Positions 8,265 to 16,847 of a stretch of 64,000 bases of DNA are shown here, one piece after another (positions within the stretch are counted from its first letter, which is position 1; each line of letters starts with the position of its first letter). Position numbers and translations under genes: made by a program. The stretch comes from Methylobacterium sp. (GTDB lineage: Bacteria; Pseudomonadota; Alphaproteobacteria; Rhizobiales; Beijerinckiaceae), in contig PNLY01000001.1 of the NCBI GenBank assembly GCA_013823325.1, positions 104,319-168,318 of the forward strand, written 5' to 3'. The notes under the pieces are model-generated. The model did no database searches. It saw only the letters and a program-made list of their open reading frames with translations, and had not been told where the DNA came from.

Positions 8265-8892
8265 CGATCGGCGGCCGCTCTCGAGCCGCGACACAAGCTG
8301 GGCTCGTGGCATCGCGCGCCGGCTGAGCGCCAGCGGCATCACGCCGAACCAGATCTCGATGGCGAGCATGGCGATGGCGGCCGTCGCCGGCGCCGCCTTC
8401 TGGCTCGCGGGCTCCGCGAGTTCGGGCTCACGCATCGCGTTGCTTCTCGCCGCGGCGCTGTTCTGCCAGCTCAGGCTGCTCTGCAATCTCTTCGACGGCA
8501 TGGTCGCGATCGAGGGCGGCAAGCAGGCTGCCGACGGGCCGTTCTGGAACGAATTCCCCGACCGGATCGCCGATATCCTGATCCTCACCAGCGTCGGCTA
8601 CGGGGTCGGCGCCCCGGCCCTCGGCTGGGCGGCGGCAGCTTTTGCGGTGCTGACTGCCTATACCCGCGAGCTCGGCCGCAATTGCGGTCTCCCAGCCGAT
8701 TTCTCCGGCCCAATGGCCAAGCAGCACCGCATGGCGACGATCACGGCAGCGGCGCTTGTCTCCCTGCTGGAGCCGCTCTGGCGTGGCCAGAACGAGGTGC
8801 TGACCGTTGCGCTCTGGCTGATCGCGCTCGGCGCGGCCGTGACAGCTCTCAGGCGGGCGGCGAACATCGTGCGCGGCTTGCGCGGGCGCTGA
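8251..8892 (+). CDS. CDP-alcohol phosphatidyltransferase family protein (YnbA-like)
   Basis: A 213-aa membrane protein overlapping the previous gene by 14 bp. The CDP-alcohol motif runs from NLFDGMVAIE to GPFWNEFPDRIAD. Against the canonical D-x2-DG-x2-AR-x8-G-x3-D-x3-D it has Asn at the first and third acidic positions and Ile in place of Arg. The two Asn changes are also found in E. coli YnbA as I recall it, so they mark this subfamily; the missing Arg is an extra difference. The enzyme should transfer a phosphatidyl group from CDP-diacylglycerol to an unknown alcohol, or act on another CDP-alcohol. Confidence 0.82.
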   Translation: MAQDSDRRPLSSRDTSWARGIARRLSASGITPNQISMASMAMAAVAGAAFWLAGSASSGSRIALLLAAALFCQLRLLCNLFDGMVAIEGGKQAADGPFWNEFPDRIADILILTSVGYGVGAPALGWAAAAFAVLTAYTRELGRNCGLPADFSGPMAKQHRMATITAAALVSLLEPLWRGQNEVLTVALWLIALGAAVTALRRAANIVRGLRGR

Positions 8893-9004
8893 CAACGCCG
8901 AGGCCCATGAGACGCTTTTGTCTGCGCGCCAGAATAGAAAACTAACGGCGTTCAGCTACTAGTCGGCGGGGGTGAGGCGCAGCAGGTGAGAGAGCGTCAG
9001 CGAG

Positions 9005-9952
9005 ATGGGTGAGGACGTCGGGGCGATCGAGACGCTGGAGCTCGACAAACTTGCCAACGAAGCCGTCGGCCAGGGCGAGCTCGACCGGGCTCTGCTGTAT
9101 TTCGACGAGTTGAGCCGGCGATATCCGGACATCGCGAGTCTGCACTACATGCGCGGACTCGCACAGAAATACCGCAGGCAATGGCCCGACTCCCTGCGCC
9201 ACAACCTCATGTCCCAATCGCTGCAGGACGAGTTCGACGAAGCCTCCGCCTGGAATGCGGGGATCGCGGCGACCGCGATCAGGGACTGGAACGTGGCGCG
9301 TGACCAATGGGCCAGATGCGGTATCGCGTTGCCTGGCGAAGAGGGGCCGATCCAGGCGGATTTCGGTGTCGTCAGCATTCGCCTGAACGCCTGGGGCGAT
9401 GGCGAGACCCTGTTTGCGAGGCGCATCGACCCGGTGCGCGCACGGCTCCTGAACATTCCTCTTCCTGAGAGCGGCTATTGTTACGACGATATCGTGTTGC
9501 ATGACGGAGCTGCGACGGGCCAGCGTAATCTTGGCGGCGAGGTCGTCCCCGTCTTCAACGCGCTGGAGCGCTGGGCGCCTTCACTGTTCCCGACATTCAC
9601 AGCCTTCGTGACCTGTGCCGACCAGGATGAGCTCGCGCCGCTGCTGAGATCGCAGGCGCCAGGTGTCGCCTACCTCGAAGACTGGACGGAGTCGCTGGCC
9701 TACATCTGCCTGAAATGCAGCTACGGCCTGCCACACCGCCATGATCACGAGCAGGCGCTGGCCGGATGGAAAGCAAGCAGGCACATCGGAATCGCTGCCC
9801 AGAGCCGCCATTCGGTCGAGAAGATTCTTGCTGAGTGGCAGGCGGGTGGCGAGCAGCGCTCTGTCGATGCGATCGAGACCCGCACCTTTCCGGTGCCGGC
9901 CCCTGCCGACGGTCATGTCTGGTGGCGAGCGCCGGACGAAGAGAGCGATTAG
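9005..9952 (+). CDS. TPR-containing protein of unknown function
   Basis: The 315-aa protein has TPR-like helical repeats near residues 12-110 ([19 protein letters not shown], then a second helix pair ending in a Trp-rich stretch). A second domain contains [34 protein letters not shown] and the block [20 protein letters not shown]. Similar two-domain proteins occur in actinobacteria as I recall them, which could mean transfer. The function is unknown. No signal peptide is seen, so it is cytoplasmic. Its stop overlaps the convergent moaA stop by 4 bp. Confidence 0.75.
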   Translation: MGEDVGAIETLELDKLANEAVGQGELDRALLYFDELSRRYPDIASLHYMRGLAQKYRRQWPDSLRHNLMSQSLQDEFDEASAWNAGIAATAIRDWNVARDQWARCGIALPGEEGPIQADFGVVSIRLNAWGDGETLFARRIDPVRARLLNIPLPESGYCYDDIVLHDGAATGQRNLGGEVVPVFNALERWAPSLFPTFTAFVTCADQDELAPLLRSQAPGVAYLEDWTESLAYICLKCSYGLPHRHDHEQALAGWKASRHIGIAAQSRHSVEKILAEWQAGGEQRSVDAIETRTFPVPAPADGHVWWRAPDEESD

Positions 9953-10977
9953 CCCCCGGTCACGCTCATATGCCGGCCGACGGCGGCTCGCGGCCGGCGC
10001 CGGTCGATGACGAAGTCGTGGCCCTTGGGCTTGCGCGAGATCGCCTCTTCCATCGCCCGGTAGAGCAGGGCGTCATCGGCCGAGGCGCGGATCGGGGCGC
10101 GCAGATCGGCCGCATCCTCCTGGCCGAGACACATATAGAGCGTGCCGGTGCAGGTCAGGCGCACGCGGTTGCAGCTTTCGCAGAAATTATGCGTCATCGG
10201 CGTGATGAAGCCGACGAGCCCACCGGTCTCGCGGACCCGGACATAGCGCGCCGGCCCGCCGGTCCGGTAGGGATCGTCGTCGAGCGTGTAGCGGTCCATC
10301 AGCTTGGCCCGCACCATGGAAAGCGGCAGGAACTGGTCGAGCCGCGCCGGCTCGATATCGCCGAGCGGCATCACTTCGATCAGCGTCAGGTCCATGCCGA
10401 GGCCATGGGCCCACCGCATCAGCCCCTCGATCTCGTCCTCGTTGACGCCTTTGAGCGCCACAGCATTGATCTTGACGCGCAGGCCGGCCTTGCGCGCCGC
10501 CTCGATGCCGCCGAGCACCTTCGACAGGTCGCCCCAGCGCGTGATCTTGCGGAATTTTTCGGGGTCGAGCGTGTCCATCGAGACGTTGACGCGGCGCACG
10601 CCGCAATCGGCCAGCTCCTGCGCATAGCGAGCGAGCTGCGAGCCGTTGGTGGTCACGGTCAGTTCGTCGAGCGCGCCCGACGTCAGATGGCGCGAGAGCG
10701 AGCGGAACAGGTTCATGATGTCGCGCCGCACCAGCGGCTCGCCGCCGGTGATGCGCAATTTGCGCGTGCCGCGCGAGACGAAGGCGCTGGCGACGCGATC
10801 GATCTCCTCGAGCGTCAGCAAATCGCGCTTCGGCAGGAAGGCCATGTCTTCGGACATGCAGTAGACGCAGCGGAAGTCGCAGCGATCCGTCACCGAGATG
10901 CGCAAATAGGAGATGTCGCGACCGAACGGGTCGGTCAGCGGCGCACGCATCAAGGGCTTGACGGGGTCATGCAGCAC
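9949..10977 (-). CDS. moaA: GTP 3',8-cyclase MoaA
   Basis: A 342-aa radical SAM enzyme that starts molybdenum cofactor synthesis by converting GTP to (8S)-3',8-cyclo-7,8-dihydro-GTP. The N-terminal radical SAM cluster motif is CDFRCVYC, followed by [12 protein letters not shown] for SAM binding. The C-terminal second 4Fe-4S site is [14 protein letters not shown] with a further Cys in YMCLG. It ends in a C-terminal Gly-Gly, which MoaA needs for catalysis. An in-frame ATG 9 codons downstream ([10 protein letters not shown]) is an alternative start. It stands alone here, divergent from a DUF971 gene. Confidence 0.96.
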   Translation of the reverse strand: MLHDPVKPLMRAPLTDPFGRDISYLRISVTDRCDFRCVYCMSEDMAFLPKRDLLTLEEIDRVASAFVSRGTRKLRITGGEPLVRRDIMNLFRSLSRHLTSGALDELTVTTNGSQLARYAQELADCGVRRVNVSMDTLDPEKFRKITRWGDLSKVLGGIEAARKAGLRVKINAVALKGVNEDEIEGLMRWAHGLGMDLTLIEVMPLGDIEPARLDQFLPLSMVRAKLMDRYTLDDDPYRTGGPARYVRVRETGGLVGFITPMTHNFCESCNRVRLTCTGTLYMCLGQEDAADLRAPIRASADDALLYRAMEEAISRKPKGHDFVIDRRRPRAAVGRHMSVTGG

Positions 10978-11118
10978 GACGGCTGAAATCCTCGGGCGAT
11001 CGCGGTCTTGCGGCGCAGTGCGCCTGCCGTTGCTCTGATATAGGAAGGCAGCATTGTCGGCGGCAAGCCCGCGGTCAAGCCGGCTGATCGTCGCAAGCTG
11101 TTCTGGAGAAACACGAAG

Positions 11119-11487
11119 ATGTCAGATTGGCCGAGCGAGATCCGCCTGTCGAAGGATCGCCGCACCTTGCATGTCACCTTCGAGAGCGGCGAGACCCATG
11201 CGCTCTCCGCCGAATTACTGCGGGTCGAAAGCCCTTCGGCTGAGGTCCAGGGCCATAATCCCGCGCAGAAGCAGACCGTGCCGGGCAAGCGCGACGTCGA
11301 GATCATCAAGGTCGAGCCGGTCGGCCATTACGCCGTACGCCTGACCTTCGACGACATGCACGATACCGGCATCTACGGCTGGGACTATCTGCGCGAGCTC
11401 GGCCGGAACGGTGAGGCGAAGTTCCAGGCCTACGTCGATGAGCTGGCGGCGAAGGGCATGTCGCGGGAGCGGGTTAGAAGGGTTTAG
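11119..11487 (+). CDS. DUF971 (gamma-butyrobetaine hydroxylase-like N-terminal domain) protein
   Basis: A 122-aa protein made of one DUF971 domain: [38 protein letters not shown], then [24 protein letters not shown]. The same fold precedes the catalytic part of gamma-butyrobetaine dioxygenase and is found alone beside Mrp/ApbC-type iron-sulfur carriers. The molecular role of stand-alone DUF971 is not settled. It is divergent from moaA with 141 bp between the starts. An association with Fe-S or molybdoenzyme maturation is only suggested by position. Confidence 0.85.
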   Translation: MSDWPSEIRLSKDRRTLHVTFESGETHALSAELLRVESPSAEVQGHNPAQKQTVPGKRDVEIIKVEPVGHYAVRLTFDDMHDTGIYGWDYLRELGRNGEAKFQAYVDELAAKGMSRERVRRV

Positions 11488-11574
11488 TGCCCGCCGCTTC
11501 GATAGAGCGAACCAAATCCGGGTTCTGGACGTAAATGCTCCTGACTGCGCCTCACGGGCACCAGGGAGAGTGTT

Positions 11575-12132
11575 ATGCACGCCAGGGTCATTGTCGTCGG
11601 CTTGGGTCTGGCCGTTTTTCTGTCGGGTTGCATGGCGATGGGCGGGCCGGCGAGCAAGGCGCCGGAACCGTTGAAAAAGATCGACGCTGGCCGCTTCTAC
11701 AGCGGTCTCTGGCACGAGATCGCCCGTCGCCCGATGGCGATCACCGATGGCTGCGTTGCTGGTGCGACGGAGTACAAGCGTGACGCCGGTGCCGGTATCG
11801 AGGTCCTCGACTCCTGCCGGATGGGCACGCCTGAGGGCGAACTCAAGACGATCGGAGGGCCGGGCCGTATCCTCGATCCCGGCACGAACGCCAAACTGAG
11901 GGTCGACTATCGCCTGTACGGCTTCATTCCGGTCACGCGTGACTATTGGGTGCTCGATCGCGCGAACGACTACAGCTGGTTCATCTCTGCCGATCCCGAG
12001 TTCCGCGACCTCTATATTTTCTCCCGCGACCCGCAGATCGGCGAGGCGCAGCGGCGCAGGCTTGTCGCGCGCGCCCGAGCGCTGGGCTATGACGTGAGCA
12101 AGCTCGAGTTTCCCGAGATGCCGCGGCGGTGA
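11575..12132 (+). CDS. Lipocalin family lipoprotein (Blc-like)
   Basis: The 185-aa precursor has a lipoprotein signal peptide with lipobox LSGC at residues 15-18. The mature part is a bacterial lipocalin: FYSGLWHEIARRP (the GxW strand), a Cys that can pair across the barrel (DGCVAG, DSCRMG), VDYRLYGFIPVTRDYWVLD, and the closing DYSWFISADPE. Blc-type proteins bind fatty acids or lysophospholipids at the outer membrane and help with envelope stress. It has Met after Cys in place of Asp, so sorting to the outer membrane is expected. It appears monocistronic. Confidence 0.85.
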   Translation: MHARVIVVGLGLAVFLSGCMAMGGPASKAPEPLKKIDAGRFYSGLWHEIARRPMAITDGCVAGATEYKRDAGAGIEVLDSCRMGTPEGELKTIGGPGRILDPGTNAKLRVDYRLYGFIPVTRDYWVLDRANDYSWFISADPEFRDLYIFSRDPQIGEAQRRRLVARARALGYDVSKLEFPEMPRR

Positions 12133-12464
12133 GCCTTTCCAATCCATGGAGAAGGGTCGGCGTGAGCCACCTTGGCGCTCGCAAGGCGATCACGTCTGGA
12201 TCGATCCCTTGCCGGCGCGTGCCTGATACCGGCTTCACGGCATCTGCTCCGATCCGCATCGAATCCTTATGTCGCCCGGCCTAGTTTTGGGTCCGTGTCG
12301 TGCTCGCTCGCATTCGGAGCCGGGACGCCATCGAACCCCGGCCGCCCCGTGGGGTTTGGCGGCCTTCCGCTTTCGTTTGGTGACTGTCCTGAGCCCGGCC
12401 GAGGCGCGGCGGAGCGTTCCGTTCCGCCGCGCCGCTATCATCGTGCCACTCTGCCGAGGTCGAC
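12133..12464 (+). other. Intergenic region with a GC-rich hairpin before the DapA-like gene
   Basis: No convincing gene is present in these 332 bases. An 11-bp perfect stem (12403-12413 with 12423-12433, 9-nt loop) ends 31 bp before the DapA-like ATG. It lacks a T-tract, so it is more likely a 5'-UTR structure than a strong terminator of the lipocalin gene. Confidence 0.5.
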
Positions 12465-13385
12465 ATGGATCACTGGCTTCATGGGATGTTCACTGCCCTC
12501 GTCACGCCCTTCAGCGCCGGAGCGTTGGACGAGCCGAGCCTGCTGCGCCTGGTCGATTGGCAGGTCCGGGAGGGCGCTGATGGCATCGTGCTCGGCTCCG
12601 CGAGCGGCGAATATTCGACGTTGACCCGCAATGAGCGCATCCGGCTCGTCAGGTTGGCACGCGCCGCGGCCGGGCCCGGCTATCCGATCCTGGCCGCCGC
12701 AGGATCCAACTCGACCGCAGACAGCATCGCGGAGGTCAAGGACGCTGCGGCTGCGGGCGCGAGCGCCATCCTGCTGCGGCTGCCCTACTACAACAAGCCG
12801 ACGCAGGCCGGTCTCGTCCAGCATGTCTTGTCGGTGGCGGAGACCACCTCGCTTCCGGTGATCGTCGATAACGATCCCGATCGCTGCGCCGTCGACCTCA
12901 CGCCCGAGGCGCTGGCCGAGATGGCGGCGCATCCGGCTGTCGTCGGCGTCCTCGAACGGCGCGGCGACATCGTCCGCTGCGATCGCATCATGCGCAGCTG
13001 CAGCCGGCATTTCCTGCGCCTCACCGGGGCCGGCGATGTCATTCCGCCCTACATCGCCGCCGGCGGCTGCGGCGCGGTCACCAGCATGGGCAACCTGGCG
13101 CCGCGCCTGCTGCGCCGCATCAGGGAAGCCTGCCGCGCCGGCGCATTCGAACAGGCCCAGACGCTGCAACGGCGTCTGATCCCACTCCACGGCCTGCTGT
13201 CCCGCGAGCCCGATCCCGTCGCGGTCAAGCTGGCCCTGTCGTTCCAGCATTCCGGCGTCGAGCCCACCTGCCGGCTGCCCTTGGTTGCGGCGCAGCCTTC
13301 GCTGGCTGAGGAGCTGAAATACGCGCTCGACGATCTGCCGCGGCCGGTCAACGGCCACGCGATAGCGCATCGCTCCGCCGCCTAG
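12465..13385 (+). CDS. Dihydrodipicolinate synthase-fold protein lacking Schiff-base Lys and catalytic Tyr
   Basis: The 306-aa protein aligns along its whole length with the DapA/NAL family: the opening FTALVTPF, GSASGE at 44-49 (canonical GTTGES), YYNKPTQAG at 108-116, and a GGCGAVTSMGN block. The two defining residues are changed. Where DapA has YNVPxR with the catalytic Tyr, this protein has DNDPDR (D135), and where it has GIKE with the Schiff-base Lys it has GVLE (L163). Standard aldolase chemistry through a lysine imine is therefore not expected. It may be a pseudoenzyme, a regulatory subunit or an enzyme with other chemistry. It is monocistronic and lacks lysine-pathway neighbours. Confidence 0.85.
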   Translation: MDHWLHGMFTALVTPFSAGALDEPSLLRLVDWQVREGADGIVLGSASGEYSTLTRNERIRLVRLARAAAGPGYPILAAAGSNSTADSIAEVKDAAAAGASAILLRLPYYNKPTQAGLVQHVLSVAETTSLPVIVDNDPDRCAVDLTPEALAEMAAHPAVVGVLERRGDIVRCDRIMRSCSRHFLRLTGAGDVIPPYIAAGGCGAVTSMGNLAPRLLRRIREACRAGAFEQAQTLQRRLIPLHGLLSREPDPVAVKLALSFQHSGVEPTCRLPLVAAQPSLAEELKYALDDLPRPVNGHAIAHRSAA

Positions 13386-13492
13386 GGACCGCCGTGAGTC
13401 CTTATGCGGGCCTGATGGCCGCAGCCAATAGCCGGCATCGCAAGCTGATGCGGACCTGACCGATCATCCTCCGACAGGTGATGGAGGGCGGC

Positions 13493-13663
13493 ATGGCCAC
13501 TTATGAAGCGTTCCCCAGACGGCGACGCCAGACGGCTTCCGGAACCGGGCCGGGCAGCGATCAGTCCGGCGGGATCGCTAAAGACCTGCTGCAGTCCCTC
13601 GTCCTTCTGCTCCTGCTCGCCGTCGTGCTGGCCATTCGGATCTACGTCACGGCCCCGATCTGA
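13493..13663 (+). CDS. Small single-pass membrane protein, unknown function
   Basis: A GGAGGG ribosome site (13483-13488) points to the ATG at 13493, giving 56 aa; an ATG at 13478 in frame precedes that site. Residues about 1-32 are polar with an RRRR cluster, and about 33-53 form one hydrophobic helix (LLQSLVLLLLLAVVLAIRIY). The Arg cluster in front suggests the N-terminus stays in the cytoplasm. I do not recognise the family. A strong hairpin terminator follows within 30 bp. Confidence 0.65.
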   Translation: MATYEAFPRRRRQTASGTGPGSDQSGGIAKDLLQSLVLLLLLAVVLAIRIYVTAPI

Positions 13664-13690
13664 TCGCCGCCGCGCCATTGACGCAAAGAA

Positions 13691-13715
13691 AAAGGCCGGC
13701 ACGAAGCCGGCCTTT
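13691..13715. terminator. Bidirectional intrinsic terminator
   Basis: A perfect 10-bp stem, AAAGGCCGGC (13691-13700) and GCCGGCCTTT (13706-13715), with a 5-nt loop, lies between two convergent genes. The A and T ends give a short T-run for either direction. Confidence 0.85.
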
Positions 13716-13738
13716 CCCAACTGCACGGACGTTATCGC

Positions 13739-14317
13739 TCAGCGGGCGACGACGACGCGGGTGCCGACCTTGGCGCGCTCGTAGAGGTCGATCACGTCCT
13801 CGTTCAGCATGCGGATGCAGCCCGAGGAGACCGCCTGGCCGATCGTCTCCGGCTCGTTCGAGCCGTGGATGCGGTAGAGGGTCGAGCCGAGATAGAGGGC
13901 GCGGGCGCCGAGCGGGTTCTCCGGGCCGCCGGGCATGAAGCGCGGCAGGTCGGGGCGGCGCTTCAGCATCTGCGCCGGCGGGGTCCAGCCCGGCCACTCG
14001 GCCTTGCGGGTGATGGTCTGCGAGCCGGCCCAGTCGAAGCCCGGACGGCCGACGCCGACGCCGTAGCGGACGGCCTTGCCATCGGGCAGCACATAGTAGA
14101 GCCGGCGCTCGCTCGTGTTGATCACGATGGTGCCCGGGCGTTGCTTGCCGTCATAGGAGACGATTTCGCGCGGGATAGCGGTCGCCTGCGCCTTGGCGGG
14201 GTCGACATAGGTGACGAGCGGCTGGCGGGTGAGCGGATCGATTTCGGCGACGGCGGCAGTCGCGGTGGCCGCGAGGGCCGTACCGGCGATCAGGGCCAAA
14301 CGGGAGAAGCGGAGCAT
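13739..14317 (-). CDS. L,D-transpeptidase (YkuD family), exported
   Basis: A 192-aa precursor with a signal peptide ending near residue 24 (AVA-EI). The YkuD catalytic motif is intact: H151 in YRIHGSNEP and SSGCIRM with catalytic C167 and R169. It carries only the catalytic domain. Such enzymes form 3-3 crosslinks in peptidoglycan or attach lipoproteins to it, acting in the periplasm. Short single-domain forms are numerous in Hyphomicrobiales, so the exact role is open. It is a single-gene unit, convergent with the small membrane gene. Confidence 0.92.
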   Translation of the reverse strand: MLRFSRLALIAGTALAATATAAVAEIDPLTRQPLVTYVDPAKAQATAIPREIVSYDGKQRPGTIVINTSERRLYYVLPDGKAVRYGVGVGRPGFDWAGSQTITRKAEWPGWTPPAQMLKRRPDLPRFMPGGPENPLGARALYLGSTLYRIHGSNEPETIGQAVSSGCIRMLNEDVIDLYERAKVGTRVVVAR

Positions 14318-14676
14318 GGCGGCCTCGGGGGCGTTTCGGGGATGGGCGGGCGCGAGGAAAGGTGACGGAAAAACGTCAACAATTCCCCAAATCTCTGGCA
14401 GAGCGGGGACGGCCGTTCAATCGATCGACGTTCACATCGACGCGACCTTTCGAGCTTTGCAGACGCCCGTTGCGGGGCTGCAACAGGCTCGGGCATCCGG
14501 ATGTCGCTTGGGCCGATCTGGGCGCTTTTCGGGCGGGAATGCGGCGGGTCGCACGACGGCTCCTCCGAATGAAGGACGAGGTTCGATTCGACGCGCGCTA
14601 AGAAGGCCGCCGGCCCTGGTTCGCAGCCGGAGCGGGTGAGACGCAAGCCGGGCATTGCCGCGAGAGGGAGAGATGC
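14318..14676 (+). other. Intergenic region without a recognisable gene
   Basis: These 359 bases separate the divergent starts of the L,D-transpeptidase and the 255-aa hypothetical. Short open frames on both strands look like noise. A GAGGGAG ribosome site at 14664-14670 serves the gene at 14677. I see no clear operator or hairpin. Confidence 0.5.
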
Positions 14677-15444
14677 ATGGCCAGGGAAGTCACAGTCCAT
14701 GCCGTCTATCTCCAGGACTCCACCATGATCCATGCCTTCAACCTGAGGCAGGGTGGGGCCGACTTATTGCCGACCGGGCACACCGGGATACCGAAGGGCT
14801 ATTCGCCCCAGAAGATCATCGACAAGATCCTGGCTGCTGCGAACGGAGGCAGGATCAAGATCCTGCGCCTGCTCGCACATGGCGATGCTGGCGAATTCGA
14901 TTTTCCCGGGATCGAGGACCGCAGCTCGGTCTCGTCGAAATATACACAGTTGCGCAAGGCGTTCGCTCCCATGGCCCGGATCGAGATCCATGGCTGCGGC
15001 TGCGCCAGCGAAAAGAAGCTGGATCGCGATATCGGCAAGTACAGCGGCGATCCGAAAGGGCGCGGTCTGCGCTTCCTCTGGGCCGTTGCGCAGACCTTCA
15101 ACGTCCCCGTCACCGGTGCGGTCGATTCTCAAGGGAACTGGGACGGCTGGGGCTATAGTGGCGTCACGGTCACCATCTCCCCCGCCGGCAAGTTCTACGC
15201 CGAGAAGCCAGGGCAGCGTTGGTGGGATCCTTCTTCGGCGGATGCGGAGGCCAAGGCGGAATTCTACCGGATCAAAAAGCAGTACATCGACAGGAAGCTC
15301 TATGTGGAAGCACGCATCGCGCTGCGCGTGCTGATGGCGAACTACCCCACCTCGGAGGCTGCTGGCTGGGCGGCGCAACTGGTGCCGCTGGGAGCGATGG
15401 AGAAGCCGGATCGCGGGTTGCAGAAGGAGTGGTCGGACAACTAG
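14677..15444 (+). CDS. Hypothetical protein with His/Cys motifs resembling DUF4347 (caspase-like fold)
   Basis: The 255-aa protein has no signal peptide or membrane segment. Strand-His motif RIKILRLLAHGDAGE (H68-G69) is followed by RIEIHGCGCAS (H105, C107, C109), which is the arrangement seen in DUF4347 and related clan-CD-like folds (HG, then GC about 35-40 residues later). The region between 140 and 180 is Trp/Gly-rich (NWDGWGYSGVTV). The last 60 residues form a helical hairpin with YPTSEAAGWAAQL, like half a TPR. Peptidase activity is not shown; only the motif order suggests it. It is monocistronic. Confidence 0.7.
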   Translation: MAREVTVHAVYLQDSTMIHAFNLRQGGADLLPTGHTGIPKGYSPQKIIDKILAAANGGRIKILRLLAHGDAGEFDFPGIEDRSSVSSKYTQLRKAFAPMARIEIHGCGCASEKKLDRDIGKYSGDPKGRGLRFLWAVAQTFNVPVTGAVDSQGNWDGWGYSGVTVTISPAGKFYAEKPGQRWWDPSSADAEAKAEFYRIKKQYIDRKLYVEARIALRVLMANYPTSEAAGWAAQLVPLGAMEKPDRGLQKEWSDN

Positions 15445-15598
15445 CAGCTGCGCCCTCGCGGGATCGTGCGCCGCTTGCGACGACCTCTCCGATTGCCGTT
15501 AACCGGCCGTTCGCCTAGCTTTCAGATCAAGGGGCAACTTCCGATTGCAAAGCCGGGCCGGCTCTGGTCCGCTTCTGCGACATGCCGGGAGGTTCGCC

Positions 15599-15877
15599 AT
15601 GGCCGCCTGCCAATTTGATGCCGGGCCCGAAGAACTTGCCGCCCTCGGGACGGCCTTTCACGAGGCTTGGCGGCATGTCGGCCCGATCTACGGGCCGTTC
15701 GAGACCTCCCATCGCGAGTGGCTGGCACGCCTGATCCTCGGTCTGCGCCGTTCCGGCCATTCCGGTGACATCGCCCTGCTCGCGATCGAGCAGTTCATGG
15801 CGACCGCCCCGCTGGCCGAATGGGCGAACGGCGCGCGGCAAGCGCAGCCGCATCCAGGGCGCACTGCCCAAAACTGA
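15599..15877 (+). CDS. Small hypothetical protein
   Basis: The ATG at 15599 follows GGGAGG at 15585-15591 and gives 92 aa. The frame opens earlier, but those codons look like leader. The sequence is helical and amphipathic (ELAALGTAFHEAWRHV, HREWLARLILGLRRSGHSGD, IALLAIEQFMA), with no cysteine pair, signal peptide or membrane span. I do not recognise the family. It stands alone before the beta-barrel gene. Confidence 0.55.
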   Translation: MAACQFDAGPEELAALGTAFHEAWRHVGPIYGPFETSHREWLARLILGLRRSGHSGDIALLAIEQFMATAPLAEWANGARQAQPHPGRTAQN

Positions 15878-16062
15878 CGGTTCCGCAGGCCTGCCGTTCC
15901 TCGGCTGCGGCGCTGGGGGCGAGCACGCGCGCCCTGCCAGGCAGGCAACGTTGCCGTAATCTTCGCCCGCAATGTGCACGGTGCTGACCCGGTCCGATGC
16001 GCGGACATGGGGTCGCAAGCCTGATGCGTCGGCGGCGACCTAGCCGCCGCAAGGAGTCCTTG

Positions 16063-16701
16063 ATGAAGCGTTTCATCCCGTTGGCAGGCCTCGGCCTGTC
16101 GGCCCTGCTCGCCGTCCCGGCCATGGCGGCCGATCGCCCCGTGCGTGGGCAGGAATGGCCGGCCTATTCGGCGCCGCGGCCCTATAACTGGAACGGCGTC
16201 TATGTCGGCGCCCATACCGGCGCTGGCTTCGACCGCTTTCAGGGAGCCGGCAAGAAGAGCCGGAGTGAAGTCCTGCTTGGCGGCCAGCTCGGCTACAATC
16301 TTCAGCTTGGCGGACTGGTTACCGGTGTCGAGGCCGACATTTCCATGAACGGCCTAGGCAAGGGCGCCAAGCGCACCGGCGGCACCAGCGCCGACATGCG
16401 CTATGTCAGCACCTTCAAGGCCCGCGCCGGCATCGCCTTCGACCGCGTGCTGGTCTACGGCCTCGGTGGTGTCGCCTATGGCAGCCTGAAAGCCAGCGAC
16501 GGCTTGGTCTCGAAGGAGAAGAGCAAGGTCGGCTATGTCGTCGGCGCCGGCGCCGAATACGGCATCACCGACAATCTCTCCGCCAAGCTCGAATACAACT
16601 ACGTCTCGCTCGGCAAGCAGAACTTCCAGTTCGCCAGCGGCCGTGCCCGCGTCGGCGTCAACGAGCACCTCGTCAAGGCCGGCCTGAACTACCGCTTCTG
16701 A
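16063..16701 (+). CDS. Outer-membrane beta-barrel protein (Omp25/Hbp-like)
   Basis: The AAGGAG site at 16051-16056 fixes the ATG at 16063, giving 212 aa. A signal peptide (MKRFIPLAGLGLSALLAVPA, cleaved after AMA) is followed by the typical opening NWNGVYVGAHTGAGF, alternating strand residues, a LEYNYVSLGKQNF block and a C-terminal NYRF. The terminal aromatic residue is the BAM-complex signal. This family of small barrels is abundant in Hyphomicrobiales and has structural roles; pore activity is uncertain. Confidence 0.9.
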   Translation: MKRFIPLAGLGLSALLAVPAMAADRPVRGQEWPAYSAPRPYNWNGVYVGAHTGAGFDRFQGAGKKSRSEVLLGGQLGYNLQLGGLVTGVEADISMNGLGKGAKRTGGTSADMRYVSTFKARAGIAFDRVLVYGLGGVAYGSLKASDGLVSKEKSKVGYVVGAGAEYGITDNLSAKLEYNYVSLGKQNFQFASGRARVGVNEHLVKAGLNYRF

Positions 16702-16847
16702 CCTCGAACTTCCTGGCCGGGAAACCGGCCCGGATCGCCTTGCGGCGTGAAAGCCGCGCCCAGGCATGGATGGAGCGTGATGCGTCTGGATATTTCGCCC
16801 CTATTCCGGCATCACGTTTCATCCGTGCACCCTGAATTGCTTCTTCC

